Assembly: GCF_010183535.1 (NCBI RefSeq)
Contig: NC_071332.1
Location: forward strand, 22,196,001-22,260,000
From: Caenorhabditis remanei
Lineage: Eukaryota > Nematoda > Chromadorea > Rhabditida > Rhabditidae
Length of the DNA stretch: 64,000 nt
Reading direction: 5' to 3'
The number at the start of each line of letters is the position of its first letter. Position 1 is the first letter of the stretch. Positions 23,037 to 34,359 of the stretch are shown here, in pieces. The notes beneath the pieces were generated by a model. It did no database searches. It saw only the letters and a program-made list of their open reading frames with translations, and was not told the DNA's origin. The position numbers and the translations under genes are program-made.

Positions 23037-23051
23037 AATAAAATTTTATTT
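23037..23051. terminator. Overlapping poly(A) signals of two convergent genes
   Basis: The sequence AATAAAATTTTATT gives AATAAA on the plus strand (23037-23042) for the membrane-protein gene. It also gives AATAAA on the minus strand (23046-23051) for the oxidase gene. The two signals lie within one palindrome of about 15 bases. Confidence 0.75.
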
Positions 23052-23091
23052 GTATAATATATCGAAGCTATAACATCAAAAGTTAAAGGCC

Positions 23092-24286
23092 TAACGCCTT
23101 TTTGACCAGCTTGGTAACCTCAATAGCGGTACCCCACCCAAGTGTGAATCCATTACTTCCGTGACCATAATGATGAACGACCTGAAAATTTGTACGGATG
23201 TCTGTTTGTCCCGGTATCCAGATATCCCGTTATACTCACCGTATACTCTTTCCCACTTCCACTTGCCGTTCGTTTCTGCGCCTCGATTCTAACATGTTTA
23301 CGGCCTGGACGGAGTGCTGACCACTCCTTCACTATTTTCGGTTCCCGCATTCCAGGGTGTAATTTGATGTATCTGGACAAAATATCATTTCGGTCCTCAT
23401 CAGTGATTTCCAGGTCCCAACGATTGTCCTGTTTAGTAGAGCCAATTACTACACTGTGCTCTCTGCAAGAGTTCCATTAAATAGGAATGACAACAGCAAA
23501 ACTTTTCGACCTACTTTGGAATCGTGAATGTGGTAAAATCCCTGTAATTGAAGTGCTTATGCCATGGAGCGTCCACTTCCAAAATGACTCCGCGAATCGG
23601 ATAACATGTGTCATCATCTCCAGCCAATTTGCCGCCATATAATCCAGCGCAGTTTACAATTATATCATAGCCACCGTCGGCTACGGTGTCAAGGCTAGTC
23701 ACTTCTTCCTGTTTGAACTCTACTTTTTGTTCCAAAAGCAAATTTTTAAGGTATGGAACGTATTTATTCCCTTCTGAAGCATATGCAGTGTAATGGATAC
23801 AGTGTCTGAAATATATCGGTCAATTCACCTCTTGATCTACCTACTCACTTAGATGGCTCTGGGAACATGTCCAATCTCTCCCGATCGTCCAAAAATCGGA
23901 AATTATAGACGATATCTCCATAAGCTCTTTGTTGCTGTTTCAACGACTCCAAATTATCCGATTGAATATGTCCGGACACCAATTTCACACCAGTCTCCGT
24001 TCCTTTTGTGGTACGATACAAATGGGAGAACCAGGCGAATGAGGCACGTCCGTATTCGCTAGAAAAAGAGAAAACTACACATGAGCAACAGAAGAAAAAA
24101 ACAAAACTCTTACGTGTTCTCCTCATAATCAATTCGAAATAGCCCAGCTGGTCCGGCACTACACGATTTCTCAAATGGCTTATCGTGAAGTACTGTGATG
24201 CGAGAGTTTGGGATGGCTTTGGCGATCTGGAGGGCAGAAGTGCATCCGATGACGCCTTCTCCGATTACAGCGATTTTGGGGATCAT
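23092..24286 (-). CDS. D-aspartate / D-amino-acid oxidase
   Basis: Five exons (24286-24114, 24058-23849, 23805-23515, 23462-23240, 23181-23092) give 328 residues. The FAD-binding motif GEGVIG is at residues 9-14, followed by FEKSCSAGPAGLFR, the flavin-contacting region. YDIIVNCAGLYGG is the middle nucleotide-binding block. The C-terminal DAO signature is intact: VVHHYGHGSNGFTLGWGTA. The enzyme oxidatively deaminates D-amino acids to oxo acids, ammonia and hydrogen peroxide. The family in C. elegans comprises ddo-1, ddo-2, ddo-3 and daao-1. This one looks closest to the D-aspartate oxidases, but I cannot fix the orthologue. In my reading the chain ends LVKRR, so a peroxisomal SKL-type tail is absent. 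There is no signal peptide. The start lies about 14 bases after an acceptor (ATCCAG). Confidence 0.93.
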
Positions 24287-25201
24287 AGCGGTGAAGAAAT
24301 TCTGGATAAATGATATTGAAAAGGAGACGATTTTTTTTTTCATAGAACACGTAAAATATGAATTGAAAAACACTTTTTTTCTCAAAAAAACTAAATTTAA
24401 GAACTGAGATTCTTGCTCGAAAACCAATCATTATATACTCTCTTCTCTCATCAGAGAACACGCAACCTCGTGGCAATAGGAGAGAGTACTCATCAACATG
24501 TTATGTGGAAGGAAGAGAGAGGAAGAGAGAGGAAGAGAAATAGGCTGTTAGAAAAGGTTTTTGATGCTGCAAAGATAGAGAGATAACGAGACTGGCCACA
24601 TGTGTGTTAGATCAAACGAACATATTTCACACCTCACAAAGAACAATGAACGATTTCCAAGAAAACTGACTCCGAGTTTCAGAATCTTATGTAAAAAAAA
24701 CATTTTCAAAAAGCAGAAGTGTCAAAAATCGGGTCGGACCGTCGGATTAAAAATTGGGAAGTGTTCCGAAAATTCAGATTTACAGTGTATAAATTACCAT
24801 ACATATTCACCTTTTGATTGAATTTTAAGTTTTTAGTCGAAAACTAGACTTTTTCAAACATTTAAAAAAAATTTGATTCAAAACGGGCCGAATAATTTCG
24901 ATCCCGGCCCGTGCCAAGTCTGTCAAAAAGAATATGTACTCAAATTAAAAATACAAAATGGGTACACAAAAGCCCTGTGAGATTTCTTTCTGTACCTGTT
25001 CTTATCATATCTACGTCACTATATATCTTTTAGAACAGAAAAGATTATAAATCAAGATGAAATGAAATTGAAGACGAAAAAGAAGAAGAAGAGAAAGAAA
25101 ATGTGTTAAACATTACAATCACGCTGTCCATTTAAAACCTTGTAATTTTTTGATCGATTTTTAATTGGATTGATTTAATTTTGTTTCCAAAAACTATTGA
25201 C
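24287..25201. other. Intergenic interval between the oxidase and the UNC-93-like gene
   Basis: This is the divergent upstream region of both genes. It holds a GA-rich tract (three ggaagagaga units at about 24511-24540), a GATA-type TTATCA near 25004-25010, and a family J repeat at about 24715-24920. No coding exon was seen. Confidence 0.5.
24715..24920. repeat. Dispersed GGCCCGG-type repeat, family J
   Basis: It has tcaaaaatcgggtcggac at the start, cttttgattgaattttaagt in the middle, and aaaacgggccgaataatttc then cggcccgtgccaag at the end. It closely parallels 20055-20280. Confidence 0.65.
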
Positions 25202-26834
25202 ATGATCGCCGTTCCCACCCAAAATGTGGTTCAGTTAGCATGTGGATTTTTCATCAACTTTGTTGCTTTTAATACACAAGGTTAGAACTATAATTACTTA
25301 ATTAGAATTATAAAAACCATTTTATTTTCAGGATTCATCGAAGAATCCGTAATCGACAGTGTCTCCAGAGACGGTTCTATCAATAAGCATGCTGGCTATT
25401 ACAGTCTGGCGATCATCTATGCATTCTACACAGTGGGAAATTTGACGGCCGCCCAGATGGTGGATGTACTGACACCGAAATGGGCAATGTGTATTGGTGC
25501 ATTGTGTTATGGAAGTTTTCAGGTTGGTTTTTCAGAAAATAAAGGTTCAACCAAAAGTTGTTCTATTATAGGTTGGATTTCTGTTTCTCAACTCCACATA
25601 TTTGTACATATCGAGTGCAGTTTTAGGATTTGGTGCCGCCAGTTAGCTTTCATTTTGTCTTGAACTGTAAGATTCCAATTTTCCAGTTCTGTGGACCGGC
25701 CAAGGCTCATATCTCTCTCAAAACTGCACCAAAGAGACCAGTAGCAGAATGTCAGCGCTACTATGGGGAATGCATGAATGCTGTCTAATAGGTGGTGGAT
25801 TATTGATCTATGTGGTGTTTTCAGTAACAGACTCTTATGATATTATACCCCAGTTTACAGTAAGATTAAACACATCTCATATCCAGAAGGAAACTGGTTT
25901 CAGATCAAATTGCTCTACACTGTGTTCACAGTCTTGTCTATTATTTCTGCTTGTGTTTTTTCTTTGCTTCGTGAGCCTGTATACAAAAAAGAGAAAGCAA
26001 ATTGCTATAAAAAACTGATGACCTCAACATTTCGGTTATTAATCACAAAGAAGATGTGGATGTTGGCAGTCATTTTTTCGTATGCCGGTATTGAACAGAG
26101 TTTTTGGACAGGTTTGTTTAAAAAGTTTTAAAAATCTCAAGAAATTCTTCAGGCATTTACCCGACTTGTGTCTCGTTCACACGTCAAATTGGGTACAACA
26201 CCAAAGGTCTTATGGCTCTGAACCTAATATGCATTGGTATTGGACAAGTATCCGCCGGTATCCTTTTAGGAACCCTTGGGGACAAAACTCGAAAACTTGG
26301 CCGAGATTATCTAATCTTATTTGCCACCTTGATTCATGTCGGGGCTTACATTTTATGTGCCCTCAACTTTCCAGCCGATGCATCATTGACGAAAACTGAC
26401 GAGTCTGGAATGTTTTGGAAACCTAAGTGAGATAATAATCGGCATTGAGACTTTAAAACTTTAAAAATTTCAATTTCAGTAAGAATATAGCGTTGGCTAT
26501 CGGAGTTCTATTGGGTTTTGCGGATTGCTGTTGGAACACCCAAATTATGTCACTGCTATGTGAGACCTACCCAGAGAAAAGTGCACAGGCCTTTGCAATT
26601 TTCAAGTTTTATGAGGTACTTTTGTCTGAAATATGATTAACTCTATCCATCTTTTTTCAGTCTGCTCTCTCCTGTGCCACATTCATTTTCTCTTCACTAG
26701 TGTCTCTCTACTGGCTACTGGGCACCCTCTCAACATTTGCAGTTTTAGCATTAATTTCATTTTTTATTGTGGAAAGAGAACGTGTAGAGATAGAAACAAC
26801 TACAGATTCTGTGGAGATTGACGTCAAAATTTGA
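25202..26834 (+). CDS. UNC-93-like / MFSD11-type membrane protein
   Basis: Eight exons (25202-25280, 25332-25522, 25572-25641, 25687-25859, 25904-26111, 26153-26426, 26480-26615, 26661-26834) give 434 residues with 11-12 hydrophobic segments. The UNC-93 family pattern is clear. The N-terminal helix LACGFFINFVAFNTQGFIEE is followed by NKHAGYYSLAIIYAFYTVGN and then GFGAAVLWTGQGSYLSQNC, a strongly conserved block. RMSALLWGMHECCLIGGGLL comes next, and the second half includes FADCCWNTQIMSLLCETYP. UNC-93 in C. elegans regulates a two-pore potassium channel. MFSD11-type members have no assigned substrate. The short acidic C-terminal tail (ERERVEIETTTDS) is probably cytosolic. AATAAA follows the stop at about 26838. 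Confidence 0.9.
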
Positions 26835-27081
26835 GAAAATAAAGAAAAAGAAAATGAAGATTTTTTTCCCAATTTTTTGTTTGGTACCCATTTTCTAAAA
26901 CAGCTGTGCTTCTGTGACTTCTCTGATTCTCTTAATTTTGTTTCTATCTCTTTCTTGATTCGATTTGACGAGAAGCGTTTGACTCTTTTCTTTCTTGTTT
27001 CCTAACTTTCATGTTTAGTTTTTTTCTCTAAATTTTTGTTTTCTTTAAGAACATTTTCTGAGTTTAAAGATACTTTTAAAG

Positions 27082-27695
27082 ATGAAATTGTTGCTCCTTA
27101 CCCTGATATTCCTTCCGGTCGCTTTATCCTCTGGATGTACTACCACTGATCAAATAAGATTTCTGCAATGCAAAGGGACTATCGTAAAAATCCAAGATTT
27201 GTTGAAGCTCTATGCTCCGTATACGGACGCCTCGATTCCTCCAACAGTGTTCAAGCAGATCTCAAAGTTGTGCAAACGAACTTTGGTAAGATTATCAGAT
27301 TTTTTTGTTTTCTCATAATCTACATTCCAGACTTGTGTCGAACAGATCGAATGCGTTGAAGCCAAAAAAGGAGTGTCCATGATGGATTATGCATGCGAGG
27401 GCATTGAAATGAGCTCAGGACCCTTTGGTGATTGTATGGTGAAACTTCAATCAAATCTACCTGATCCGAAGAAATATCCGTGCTCAGAACTTTTTGAAAA
27501 AGATTCGGTAATTCTTCCTGTCCCAAAAAATTTAATTGTTTTCAATTCTAGCTTGATACCATCTCGAAGGGCTGCAAAATGTTCACAGAAGATGTGGAAT
27601 GTGTGAAGAATGTGGCAAAAGACTATTGTGGTGCTCCCGCTGCTGACGCGTTTAAGAAAGGAATCCCGTTTATGAAGAACTTGATGAAATGTTAA
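27082..27695 (+). CDS. Secreted DUF19 / T20D4.11-like protein
   Basis: Three exons (27082-27285, 27331-27507, 27552-27695) give 174 residues. A signal peptide is plain (MKLLLLTLIFLPVALSSGC). The mature part has cysteines spaced as in the nematode DUF19 domain: CTTTDQIRFLQCKG, a helix, CKRTLTCVEQIEC, then YACEGIEM and GDCMVKL, CSELF, GCKMFTEDVECVKN and YCGAPAADAF. DUF19 is a nematode-expanded, mostly helical, disulphide-rich extracellular domain. No function is established for most members. This is the first of four genes of the same type in 6.3 kb (27082-33368). It alone lacks a membrane anchor. Confidence 0.88.
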
Positions 27696-29845
27696 GTAAA
27701 TGGAATGGATTTTCTTTAAAAATTGTTTTAAATAAGAGTTTGAGAATAAAAATTAAAAAATTTTCTAAAAAATTTTGTCTATGATGAGAAATCTTACAGA
27801 GGTGAAAGACATGTCTACATTTCAGAACTTCTCTATGTCTGTATTTAGTTGTGAAAAATGCAAGATTATATCAAAAATTTATTTATATAGAATCTTACTT
27901 TATTCTGACAAGCAATGTAATACGGGACGATAAGGCCCATCCCACTTCCGCAGCTGCGCTCTATTGAGAAATCGCGCTTCCCTAAAACTTTTCAAAACGG
28001 CTGCGGAGGTTGCCCTGCCCTCTTCGTGGGACGGTTTAAATAAGGAGCAGAGCCGCGGTATGTACCAATTGCTGATTTTTCTCTTTTTTCTCAATTTTAC
28101 TTTCTCAACTCAATTACCATAATGCAAATTCCGCAACATTCTCAATTTCGTTTTCCCTTTGTCTAGGCCTTCATCTATTTTCCACTCCCCGCTCCCCCTC
28201 CCCCCGAACAATACCAGAGAATCCGTCGCAAAAAAGATGAATCGCAGAGAGTGGATGTACCAAAGAAGCTGCGAAAACGGGAAGATGTGACAACATTCAT
28301 TCAAAAACCACAACACAAAATGAGCTCCCATCATGGGGAAGAAGAAGGGAGTGTGTAAAAAAGAAGAAGGGACACATTCGGCGTGGGTGACAGAAGAAAA
28401 GAGCACCCAATTGCTCTTCTCTTCTTCCTTTCTTCTGTTCGTTGTCCTCACCCCATATTCTTTTTTTCCTTGAATCCCTTCCCTCCCCTTTTTTTACTTG
28501 GAGCCCTCAAAGTGCTCCATGGACCACACAGCTGCTCTTCTCTTCTTTTTTTTAACCTTCTTTTCTCTTTTACTCTTTTTTTCTGAGTTCCATTTTTTGT
28601 GCGGCTGTCCCATTGCTCGCACCTAGGAGATTTATGGGTTTTGCTCCGTTTTAGTCTTAGGAAAAGAAGGAATTTTAGATTTTTTTGCGTTATTTCTTGA
28701 CAGACTTACCCTTCAAAGCGCGTACCTTTCCTATGCATCAAAAAATTTTCCTCTCAACTTTTTTCTCGTTTTCCATATACCCATACCTCTCAACTAACCA
28801 CCCATGCTGCTGTGAACTTTGGTTTTGCTCCAGGAAACCGCCTGGAGCACAATTTGTCCCAGCAGCCAGGTGGTGTCACTTGAGCAATATGGGACTCTTT
28901 ATTTGTGGTTTAGGAGGAAGTTTGACTTTAAAGAGCACTAGAGAATTTATGAGATGTTCTGTGTTTTCAAACGTTTTGCTTGCTGCAATTCGTTAAGCTT
29001 TTAAACCTATCTCACTAATATGGCCTACGGTACTGTAATTCAGGAAAATTATTTAAAAAAAGAGGCGTGGCTATCGCTAAGAACTATTATGAAACCGTGG
29101 GCGGTCGATACAAGAACTACAAACAGATGTAAGTAATTGGTTGAGCGCATATGTTATCTCTTCCAATTTTTAACTGCCTGAATGAGTTTCAAAGCCAATT
29201 ATTACAATTGTTCCCAGGTATTTGTGATATGGCCAGAATTTTTCAGAAAATCTTTCATCCCAGGACTCGACTTGATTTTGTAATACTTACATGTGTTATG
29301 GATACCTCATTTATTACTTTTTCCAACCCCACCACTTCTTTTCACACCATGAAAGCTAATCTTGTTAATGCACCCTTTTTTCATTTCTTGTCCTTGCCTT
29401 GGCTATTCTTCCTATTCAAATAATCTTAATCTCCAACATTGTTGTCGTCTTCGTGAGAGAGATGAGATTTAATGAAACTTTCGCGTTTTCCAGTTTCTGG
29501 CTCACTGGAGCACATACATATGTGGGCTTGAGCTGAAAAAGCTACTCATTATTTTGTTCCGGCTTGGGGTTTGTTTCGAAATTGAAATCATAGGAATCAG
29601 ATATTTTCTTGTGCATGCTTCAGTTAATAAGTATCTAGATTTTGTATCTGTTTAGTATCTACTTTTCTGTGTCGAATTTCATTATTATTTGACTGCCGGA
29701 GGCTGTAGGCGTTTGGGACAAGTAACAAATAAAAAGGCAATCTAGACCTCGAAAACATCTTACGGACAAACTCTTGTTGTTTCTCTTTGACGCTACTGTT
29801 TCAGTATCATATCTTTCTTTAAATGTTAATTACTTGAATTTCCAG
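27696..29845. other. Gene-free interval
   Basis: No exon chain was found. There are pyrimidine-rich tracts (28420-28600) and AT-rich filler. The reading frames at 28685-28996 and 29151-29423 lack splice sites, domains and start context. I see nothing else. Confidence 0.5.
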
Positions 29846-30605
29846 ATGGGCGGTTCTCGAAAGAAACATAAAACAAAAGTGGTGGACCCTCTACCACCAC
29901 CCAAGACTCCAAAAAAGTGCCATCGAATTCAAGAGATCCCTGAATCAGAAAGAAGCGTCAGTCCACCACCTGGCTACTCGAATCAATCATGCTTCAGCTG
30001 TTACTTCGTTTTTTTCATATTCACATTCCTTGTTGGACTTATGGTTGGAATCAATGTTTTCCAGTGTCACCCTCACCACGACGGTTGTAGCAAAGCTGAG
30101 CAAGTTGTCGCAAGGCACTGTGCAATGAAACTGGAACGGACAAGACATATGGTGGAGACTACGATTCCCGATTTTTCAATGACTCCGATTGGAAGGGATA
30201 TAGCCGAAAAGTGTATGGATATGGAGGTGGGTTTCTGAACCATTGAATGTTTTACGTAATTTATAATTCTCCTATTTTCAGGATTGCCTCTCCGCTGTCC
30301 GATGCTCCGATCTTCGTTTCCCACACCGCCTTCCCGAACGATGTAAAATCTTCAAATTCTTCCACATCGATTTCGCTGCATGCCGTGACAAGATAATTGA
30401 GACGGATAATCTTCCGACATGCGTCAAAAAATTCATGGTGGCTGGACCAGTGCCGTGTGATGTACTCAAAGAGCATCTCGAGTGCTATAAGGAATCCATT
30501 GGCAAAATATGTGATAATGAATCGTCAGTTTTTCATTATTTCGTTAAGACACATATCGAAGATTATGGTGATATGATTGGTTGTGAATTGAATAAAACAG
30601 AATAG
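29846..30605 (+). CDS. Membrane-anchored DUF19 / T20D4.11-like protein
   Basis: Two exons (29846-30226, 30282-30605) give 234 residues. The ATG directly follows TTTCCAG, so it is probably trans-spliced right at the start codon. The N-terminus is basic and proline-rich (SRKKHKTKVVDPLPPPKTPK, then SVSPPPGY). One hydrophobic segment follows at about 55-75 (FVFFIFTFLVGLMVGINVF). The DUF19 cysteine module comes next, with CSKAEQVVARHC, KCMDMEDC, RCSDL, ERCKIFKFF, ACRDKII, TCVKKF, PCDVL and ECYKESIGKIC. The layout implies a type II membrane protein with the DUF19 domain outside the cell. Two NES/NKT-type sequons lie in the C-terminal part. Function unknown. Confidence 0.87.
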
Positions 30606-30743
30606 TTCTTAATAGTTCTTAAAATTAATTTCTCACTTCTTCTATTAAATCTCACTTTTTTTTTGTGCAATAAACATTCCTTCTTGCCTCACAATTGCAA
30701 TTTTCATTTTTGCTTTGAAAAAAATCAGCAAGAAAAATAAGAG

Positions 30744-31779
30744 TTAAAAGCATTCATGCAGCTCCATGATATCCCCGATCAAATCCTGAACCATCATCTC
30801 GGAACCGCAATTTTCTTTGACTTCAACTCGCAGACAATCCCGATACATCTCGTACATTTTGCACACCTCGAAATTCTCGAGTTCTTCTGTGCTGAGAAGT
30901 GGACGGAGACATGGAGCGTAACCAAGGTAAAATCGGTTTTGAAGCTGGAAAACAATTTAAGTTATTGTGATGTGGTGAGCTGGAGACGCGGAGTTTGCAA
31001 GACTAAGACTAATACATTTTCCATATCTCAAGGTTATTACAGTGTCTCTTAAACTAACCTTTTTCAAACAACCATTATACTTATTCGCGGCTTGATCGAA
31101 AACTGCACATGACAACTTCACAAACTTGTATTCGAGACTTATCGTCTTGCATTTGATGGGCTCGATGCATTCCTGAAAATAAAATTATAAAAGAAAAAGT
31201 GATAATAAATCGTAACCTACCAAAGCAAATACACAAGTTTCAGAAATATTTTTGAAGCGGTCCGGGTTAGAGTATCCTTGGTCGAGCTTTTCAAAATTCA
31301 AGGAAAGTTCTTCGATTTTCTGAAAAATGGGAAATATTAGAGTATTTAGACTTGAGATTTGAGATTTCAAAAATCTTTGTTTCTACGACACAGCAGTGCG
31401 AGGAGTAAGATCGCGGAAACGCGCTCTGATGCACAACGGTTGGCACAGTGCCAAAAATGACTTGACTGAGTGTTTTACGTTTATTTGTCGTATCTTTTAA
31501 TATAAACCGCGACGCGCACGCAACGTGACTCGGAAAAAAAAATCAAATCTGTTCGTTGCGGACCTTACGTAGTCGACTAAAACTTCTTTAACTCACCGGC
31601 GCACATTTCATTCCTCGGATTTGATCCATCCTAGAGCAGCCAGTAACAGTTTGCTCCGACTGTCCAATGATGACGAAAATACTCAAGTATATCAGAGCGA
31701 CAATAAATACCAACAATGCAATACATATGCACATAGCACATGTTATACCGAGTAACATATTGCTACATTTTTGACGCAT
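30744..31779 (-). CDS. Membrane-anchored DUF19 / T20D4.11-like protein
   Basis: Four exons (31779-31597, 31319-31221, 31172-31059, 30944-30744) give 198 residues in phase. A short N-terminus is followed by a long hydrophobic segment (ITCAMCICIALLVFIVALIY), indicating a type II anchor. The cysteine module follows: GCSRMDQIRGMKCAP, ETCVFALECIEPIKC, KLSCAVF, GCLKK, APCLRPLL, VCKMYEMYRDCL, NCGSEMM and HECF. It converges on the previous DUF19 gene with 138 bp between stop codons. A TATATAAA-like box (31848-31855) and an AGATAA GATA-type site (31859-31864) lie 70-85 bp upstream of the ATG. Intron 1 carries a reversed family H repeat. Confidence 0.87.
31390..31575 (-). repeat. Dispersed repeat, family H copy 2 (reverse)
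   Basis: Read on the minus strand it has ttgcgtgcgcgtcgcg, tttatatt, ttggcac and gcgcgtttccgcgatc in the same order as copies 1 and 3. It lies inside intron 1 of the DUF19 gene at 30744-31779. Confidence 0.8.
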
Positions 31780-31847
31780 TTTCCAGATGGAAGCTGAAAT
31801 TTGAAAAAAAACTGAAAACTAGATTTTTTTTTCTTTGAGAATGAAAT

Positions 31848-31864
31848 TTTTATATAGCAGATAA
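31848..31864 (-). promoter_or_regulatory. TATA-like box and GATA-type site upstream of a DUF19 gene
   Basis: On the minus strand, TATATAAA (31848-31855) follows TTATCT (31859-31864). They lie 70-85 bp before the ATG of the DUF19 gene at 30744-31779. The spacing fits a core promoter. GATA sites are typical of gut-expressed worm genes; that link is inferred. Confidence 0.45.
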
Positions 31865-32115
31865 ATAATAATGAAGAGGAAGCGTGGCATGGATAGATAA
31901 TTATTATAATTATTATGGGAAGGCTCAGAAATGAGTTCCAATTAAAATTTATTCATGTTATTACTTTTTCTATTGAAAAGCGCATATTCAATTAAAAATA
32001 ATAAGGAATTACTCATTCTTAGGAAAAAGTTGGGAGAAAGGATTTTGCAAGAAATATGAATCAAGAATCGGATGGAATATGCTGCAAATAAGTTAAACTG
32101 GGGAATGAGAGTTGA

Positions 32116-33368
32116 TTATTGTGAAGTGTTGTTGGTGGAGGTGGCGGGTTTTTCAACAGTCGTGCATGTACCAAACATGAAGTCTTTGGAGATCTGAAAT
32201 GAGGAAACTATAATTTTTGAGGCTTCACGTAGGAAAGGCAACGTTAGCTTGAAAATGTTTCCAAACATAGAAATGACACGAGTTTTGCCATTTCACTTTC
32301 CCGAAATGTTATATATCTGAAACCAACCTGTTTGAATCGTTCCGACATTCCACTTCCACAATCGCTGAGAACTTCTTCATCGATACACTTCTGGTGCTCA
32401 GCCCATCCCTCGCATTTCTCCTCGTTTTGAAATAGGAATTTCAGACAGTCAATGTTTCTTTCGTACGCCTTTTTCTTTAGTTTCCCAGCGCATTGACCAA
32501 ACTCTTCGTTGATAAAAGCAAAGACTTCGCATATTTTTCCAGATCTTAGGTAGCCAATACGAAAGGTGAGGCAGTTGACATCTTTTATACAGTGCTTGAA
32601 ATAAGTTAGCGTTAGAATAGAGTACCGTGCAAAAATATACAAACTTTGTTGAAATTGCCCAACTTTGAGAGAGTGTTACGGTATCCCTGATTGTCCCACA
32701 AAGTAAAATGTTTTATGGATCCTACAGATCAGAAGTAGAGATTCATTTTTGTAGTTGACGACTTTTTTGCACGGACACACCCTAGCAAGTTACATATCGA
32801 CCAAGTAGTTTCTCCCTCAAATCGACCATTTTTCAAAATAATGTTGATATTTTTTGACTTTTCGTTTTAAAATGGCCATAACTCTTTAGGGAATGCCCTT
32901 ACATGAAGAAAGGTCGTCAACTACAAAAATAAAGTTTTACTTTTGATCTGTAAGATCCATAAAAAGTTTTATTTTGTGGAACAATCAGTATTACCGTAAC
33001 ACCCTTTCAAAGTTGGACAATTCTAACTGAAAACTGTCAATGTTAGTATATTTTTGCACGGCACTGTACTGATTACCCTAACCTACCGTAACATTCTCAC
33101 ACAACGCCATAACCTCTTTCATTTGTTCCGATCCCTCATCACCGAACCTTGGCTCGAATTGAATCGTAACATTGGCCAATTGTCCTACCAACGGAACACA
33201 ACTTTGCGCTGCAATCAAATCTGGCCCCGGACACTCGTTGATTGCAGTGAAAAGAGCCATAAAAGTGATGAACACGGTGGTGCCGAAAATCAAAAAACAC
33301 ATCATCCCGGAGCAAAGAACACAGCAAACGAAGGCAGTTATCCAGCCGCAGAAGTTTATTCCTGCCAT
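32116..33368 (-). CDS. Membrane-anchored DUF19 / T20D4.11-like protein
   Basis: Three exons (33368-33087, 32594-32328, 32193-32116) give 208 residues. The ATG chosen lies eight bases after an ATTCCAG acceptor; an in-frame ATG 15 codons earlier lies before it. A cysteine-rich hydrophobic segment (WITAFVCCVLCSGMMCFLIF) is followed by a second hydrophobic stretch (GTTVFITFMALFTAI). The DUF19 module follows with ECPGPDLIAAQSC, ALCENVTHCIKDVNCL, GKICEVF, QCAGKL, DCLKFL, KCEGWAEHQKCID and DCGSGM. The C-terminal tail is Thr/Ser/Asn-rich (EKPATSTNNTSQ). Exon 2 starts after an unusual acceptor, TTCAAG, but phase and the cysteine pattern support it. Intron 1 (492 bp) holds a family D palindrome. Confidence 0.84.
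32625..33067. repeat. Long palindrome, family D copy 1, in a DUF19 intron
   Basis: The outer ends are near-exact inversions: agtaccgtgcaaaaatatac and gtatatttttgcacggcact. Inside, gtgttacggtatccctgatt faces aatcagtattaccgtaacac, and ttcatttttgtagttgacga faces gtcgtcaactacaaaaataa. Nearly the whole intron is one foldback element. Confidence 0.92.
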
Positions 33369-34359
33369 GGTTGGTCCTGGAATAATTCGTGGTTCAAAAT
33401 AGTCAAAACCCAAAAATAGGTCTAGTTAAAAACGGATAAAAAAAAGAAAGGAAATGAGAACTGCATTCATTCTCAATCCCTTTCTTTTAGTGCTCCGGCT
33501 TAGAGAGCTCCGTTCCTTTAATGAAGAGGCCCCTCCTCCTTCTCCTCTTTTTTTCGATTTCCTGTTGGGTTCGCTCAAAAAAAGAGAGGATAGTTTTATG
33601 GGGTGTCCTTTCATTCTTCCCACTGGTGCCAAGGGGTTAGATGGTGCTGGGTGTGAGCGAAGTGTATGAGTTAGAGAGGCGCAGAACGGGGAAGATGAAT
33701 GGCATGGAATTGAGATGACAGCAGGAGAGAGGACGTAGGGATGAAGAACCGAAATGGCGAAAATGTAGTATTTTTTGGAATGGAAAATTGGGAATTGGAA
33801 AAAAGATTTGTGGAAGTTCATGTACGAACGAAAAGATCGGAGAAAATGAACCGGAATTGAAAGGAAGATGAAGGAATACGATGCCCAGATATTTGAAAAC
33901 CGGGAGCATCAAGAGGGGAAAATCAGAAAGACTGCAGTTCGTTCAACTAATAGTATACATATCCAAAGAGAAGGTCGAAAGTGTTATCCATGCCCGCAAG
34001 ATAACTAAAAATTCTATGAAAAGTACTTATATGAATTATTTAGATGTGTTCCGTGACAACGCAAAGCTTACATTTTCAACGGTGTTCAGTTCTTCAATAG
34101 CCATAGTTCTTCAGTAGCCTTCGAACATTTTGGAAACTCGACCGTCTGCCAATCTGTTGATCCAGAAGACACAACAAGCTTTAAAAACAGTTATGTTAGA
34201 ACCATTGGTCCGGGCAGGCCATGTCAGCAAGATTGGGGCCCAGATAATTGACGGGCCTCTAAAAACATATCTAGAACGTATCACTTTTTCTTTTACTCCC
34301 ACCGACAGTTGGTCTTTGATGAAACTTCCTATGCTTTCTTTCGATCAGAATTTCCATGT

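Noticed and set aside
27890..28045. GC-richer patch with short inverted blocks, considered as a tRNA or other structured RNA
   Set aside because: No A-box/B-box pair or cloverleaf could be laid out, and there is no known ncRNA motif.
28110..28451. 113-codon minus-strand frame with hydrophobic stretches
   Set aside because: It lies in pyrimidine/purine-biased sequence, has no splice partner, and no recognisable domain.
28685..28996. 103-codon frame with a Cys-rich and Gly-rich part
   Set aside because: No acceptor or promoter context, no signal peptide of normal form, and no downstream exon in phase.
33426..33821. 131-codon minus-strand frame just upstream of a DUF19 gene
   Set aside because: The sequence is strongly purine-biased on the plus strand, which creates long Ser/Leu/Phe frames by chance. 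It probably is promoter or outron DNA.
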